NCBI RefSeq assembly: GCF_003626755.1
Contig: NZ_RBCJ01000005.1
Coordinates: 186,001-250,000, forward strand
Reading direction: 5' to 3'
DNA: 64,000 bases
Origin: Ulvibacterium marinum
GTDB taxonomy: Bacteria; Bacteroidota; Bacteroidia; Flavobacteriales; Flavobacteriaceae
Position numbers and translations under genes: made by a program
Part shown: one piece after another, positions 61,998 through 64,000 of the stretch
Numbering within the stretch: the first letter of the stretch is position 1
How the letters are laid out: every line of letters starts with the position of its first letter
The notes under the pieces: model-generated
What the model was told of the DNA's origin: nothing
Database searches by the model: none
The model's input: the letters and a program-made list of their open reading frames with translations, nothing else

Positions 61998-64000
61998 CTA
62001 ATCAGTTGGATTAGGGTCGATAAAATTGAAGCCCCCGCTATTTTCTAGGAACTGCAAACTGTCGTTTTGCGACACGATAATAAATCGTTTTGGTATCCTT
62101 TTACCATGGACATTGTTCAAGATATCTATTTTACGGGCTTCCCCGCCAAAGTAAAAGCCACTTTCCGACATACGGACCACTTTAAACCCTCCATTCTTTT
62201 GCCCCAACATACAGATCCCGTTACCGGCATCATAATTTCCCGTCAATACTTCGGTACCGTAAAAGTTACCGACCCCCAAGACATCAGGAAAAACATCTTT
62301 ATTGAGATCGGTAATTTCAAAATCCAAGATAGGCGCCCACTGTGCCTCAATGGGAAATGCATGAAACCTAAATTGACAGCCCCCCAGATTCTCAATGAAA
62401 CCAGAGGCCAACTCCATAGCCTCCCAAACTTTTGCTCCCTTGATGTCCGCTTTCCCAAATATACCATGAAAAGGAGTTTCACCATATGTTTTGTAGTCCT
62501 TTACACGTTGGCGTAATACAGGTAATTGTTTGGTCAATGTATTTCTAGGGTGTACAATGTATTCCTCACCTTGATTGTAATAGGTCATTATGGCCTCAAT
62601 GGTACCATTATTGTCGTAGTCCTTTGCATAAATCCTTAAAGGTTCTTTCCTATTCGCTTTAAAAGGGTTATTAAGTCCCCAATTACCCAGCAAAAAATCT
62701 AGATCTCCATCGTTGTCCAGGTCGGCAACCGCTATACAATTCCACCAACCATTGGATGCCTCAAGACCGTTAGGGCCTTTTTGCTTTTTTAAGACCCCTT
62801 TTTTGTTATAATACATGTCGATCGGCATCCATTCACCGACCAGCACTAAATCGTCCCAGCCATCTTTGTCGATATCCGCTATCGCTGCGGAGGTAACCAT
62901 CCCTGGATATAGGAGCTCCCTGGAGTGCGACTTCGTCACATCTTTGAAATTACCTTTGCCGTCGTTCTGCAGCAAATAGGAACGGGGAGATTCCGGATAG
63001 GCGTTCGGCCGTACCCTCCCCCCTATGAAAAGATCTAAATCCCCATCCCTATCATAGTCCAGGGGAGCAACGGTAGCGGTAATCTCCTTGATTTTCGGTA
63101 AAGCACTCTTCCTATACTTGAAAGCACCCCTCCCGTCGTTGAAATAAAAACGATCTTGTAAAAGGTCTGCCCTTGAAAAGTGTTCCGAAGTGCCGCTAGC
63201 GCAATATAGATCAAGGTCGCCATCACCGTCGGCATCGAACAGCACCAATTCCGTATCCTCAAACTCCTTGTTGATTTCATCAAAACTTTTGGATTCCGTA
63301 AAGTTTCCGCTTTCGTCACCAAAATAAATTCGGCCGCTTTCCCCTGCGGCACCCCCGACTATAATATCATCCATATAATCGCCATTGATATCGCCGGTAG
63401 TTATCGCCGGGCCAAGTTTGTCGTAAGATCTAAAGTGCAAGGGCCAATGGTCAAAATCATTAAAGCCATTTTCCTTATGCACGTACGAAATTCCATTGAC
63501 AGGGACCCTGTGAAATACGGTTTCGGTCAGAGGGTTTACTCTTGAAGTTTCCCGTTTGGGCATATGCCCTACGGGTATCAAAAGCTCCTGATTTACCTGA
63601 ACATCTTTCAAAACGGACAACGAATCCGTTGGCCACATGATTTTTAACGAATCTACCTTTCCGGCGTTTTTGAGACCAAAATGAACAGCAGGCCCTACTG
63701 AAGAAAGATAGCCCCGTGACGGATAATATTCCGAAAATTGTCTTTCCCCATTAGCATAAAGGTAGATTTTGGCCCCTAAGGCCCTGTGTTGCGGTGTGAA
63801 ACGTAATTTCAAGAAATTATTCCGGATTTTTTCCTTTTGAATCGTGGTATTCTCGAAGACAAAAGCAGGGTCGTTTATATTGTTGACGATTATATCGAGA
63901 TCTCCATCCACATCAAGATCTGCGTATACCGCACCGTTGGAGAACGATGGCCGTTGCAGCCCGGAAAGTTCAGTTTTGTCGATAAAGATCAGTTCCCCTG
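61998..64000 (-). CDS. VCBS/FG-GAP repeat protein with ASPIC/UnbV domain (partial at right edge)
   Basis: The frame is open to the right edge, so the gene starts beyond 64000; the GTG at 63911 is not its start. The visible 667 residues contain the ASPIC/UnbV-type segment FLKLRFTPQHRALGAKIYLY and SEYYPSRGYLSSVGPAVHFG, and Asp-rich calcium-type repeats such as LDVDGDLDI, FDADGDGDLDLY, LDYDRDGDLDLFIGG, ADIDKDGWDDLVLVG and ADLDNDGDLDFLLG. Such proteins are large secreted propellers found with SusC/SusD and sugar-oxidising genes. It is the first visible gene of the GMC operon. The exact role is unknown. Confidence 0.88.
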   Translation of the reverse strand, partial: GELIFIDKTELSGLQRPSFSNGAVYADLDVDGDLDIIVNNINDPAFVFENTTIQKEKIRNNFLKLRFTPQHRALGAKIYLYANGERQFSEYYPSRGYLSSVGPAVHFGLKNAGKVDSLKIMWPTDSLSVLKDVQVNQELLIPVGHMPKRETSRVNPLTETVFHRVPVNGISYVHKENGFNDFDHWPLHFRSYDKLGPAITTGDINGDYMDDIIVGGAAGESGRIYFGDESGNFTESKSFDEINKEFEDTELVLFDADGDGDLDLYCASGTSEHFSRADLLQDRFYFNDGRGAFKYRKSALPKIKEITATVAPLDYDRDGDLDLFIGGRVRPNAYPESPRSYLLQNDGKGNFKDVTKSHSRELLYPGMVTSAAIADIDKDGWDDLVLVGEWMPIDMYYNKKGVLKKQKGPNGLEASNGWWNCIAVADLDNDGDLDFLLGNWGLNNPFKANRKEPLRIYAKDYDNNGTIEAIMTYYNQGEEYIVHPRNTLTKQLPVLRQRVKDYKTYGETPFHGIFGKADIKGAKVWEAMELASGFIENLGGCQFRFHAFPIEAQWAPILDFEITDLNKDVFPDVLGVGNFYGTEVLTGNYDAGNGICMLGQKNGGFKVVRMSESGFYFGGEARKIDILNNVHGKRIPKRFIIVSQNDSLQFLENSGGFNFIDPNPTD

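Overview
The window looks like a chromosomal segment of a marine-type Flavobacteriaceae (Bacteroidota). The signs are a SusC/SusD pair with a FecR anti-sigma factor and ECF sigma factors, several TonB-linked outer-membrane beta-barrel receptors, LytS/LytTR signalling, many Tat-type secreted enzymes, and promoter-like TAnnTTTG boxes. I did not assign a genus. No intact tRNA, rRNA, CRISPR array or insertion sequence was seen.

Region A (1-10.6 kb, all minus strand) is a LacI-controlled catabolic operon. The order of transcription is LacI regulator, secreted GH38-type alpha-mannosidase, RraA-like protein, MFS sugar porter, cupin, SDR dehydrogenase, solute-binding-protein-like protein without signal peptide, enoyl-CoA hydratase, lactonase (cut by the left edge). 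The same 22-bp palindromic site lies in front of lacI and in front of the mannosidase.

Region B (10.8-33.2 kb) is bounded by two identical 20-bp sequences that resemble the 3' end of a tRNA(Pro)-type gene, each beside its own terminator hairpin. A shattered tyrosine recombinase lies next to the right copy, so this looks like an old, decaying integrated island. Its cargo is for sugar acids: FecR-SusC-SusD followed by two Tat-exported enolase-superfamily dehydratases, a secreted RraA-like protein, an NTF2-like protein and a BASS-type transporter. Upstream of these is a separate glucarate operon (GarL aldolase, GntP-type permease, GarR reductase, GudD dehydratase, Tat-lipoprotein UxuA-like protein). 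A lone ECF sigma factor, probably the partner of FecR, sits at the right end. Two pseudogenes (an RraA-like gene and a Tat amidohydrolase) also show decay.

Region C (33.4-43.0 kb, minus strand) holds an ABC exporter operon with a GIN-domain-like protein. It also holds a seven-gene unit: ECF sigma, small membrane anti-sigma candidate, Spy/CpxP-like protein, membrane-anchored YHYH protein, Asp-rich lipoprotein, EF-hand lipoprotein, TonB-type receptor.

Region D (43.5-55.5 kb) is regulatory and surface-related: an AraC-type membrane regulator with TolB-like and TPR parts, a frameshifted NTF2-like gene, a methyltransferase, two convergent TonB-type receptors, a LytS/LytTR pair and a broken beta-lactamase-family gene. 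Four diverged copies of a roughly 70-bp intergenic element lie in regions C and D. Two of them share a stem with compensatory base changes.

Region E (55.7-64 kb) is a second carbohydrate locus. It has a GH140-like (DUF4038) glycosidase and a Tat-exported enolase-superfamily enzyme on the plus strand. Facing them is an operon of VCBS/ASPIC protein (cut by the right edge), GMC oxidoreductase, gluconate-2-dehydrogenase subunit-3-like protein and TIM-barrel epimerase. This set suggests periplasmic sugar oxidation.
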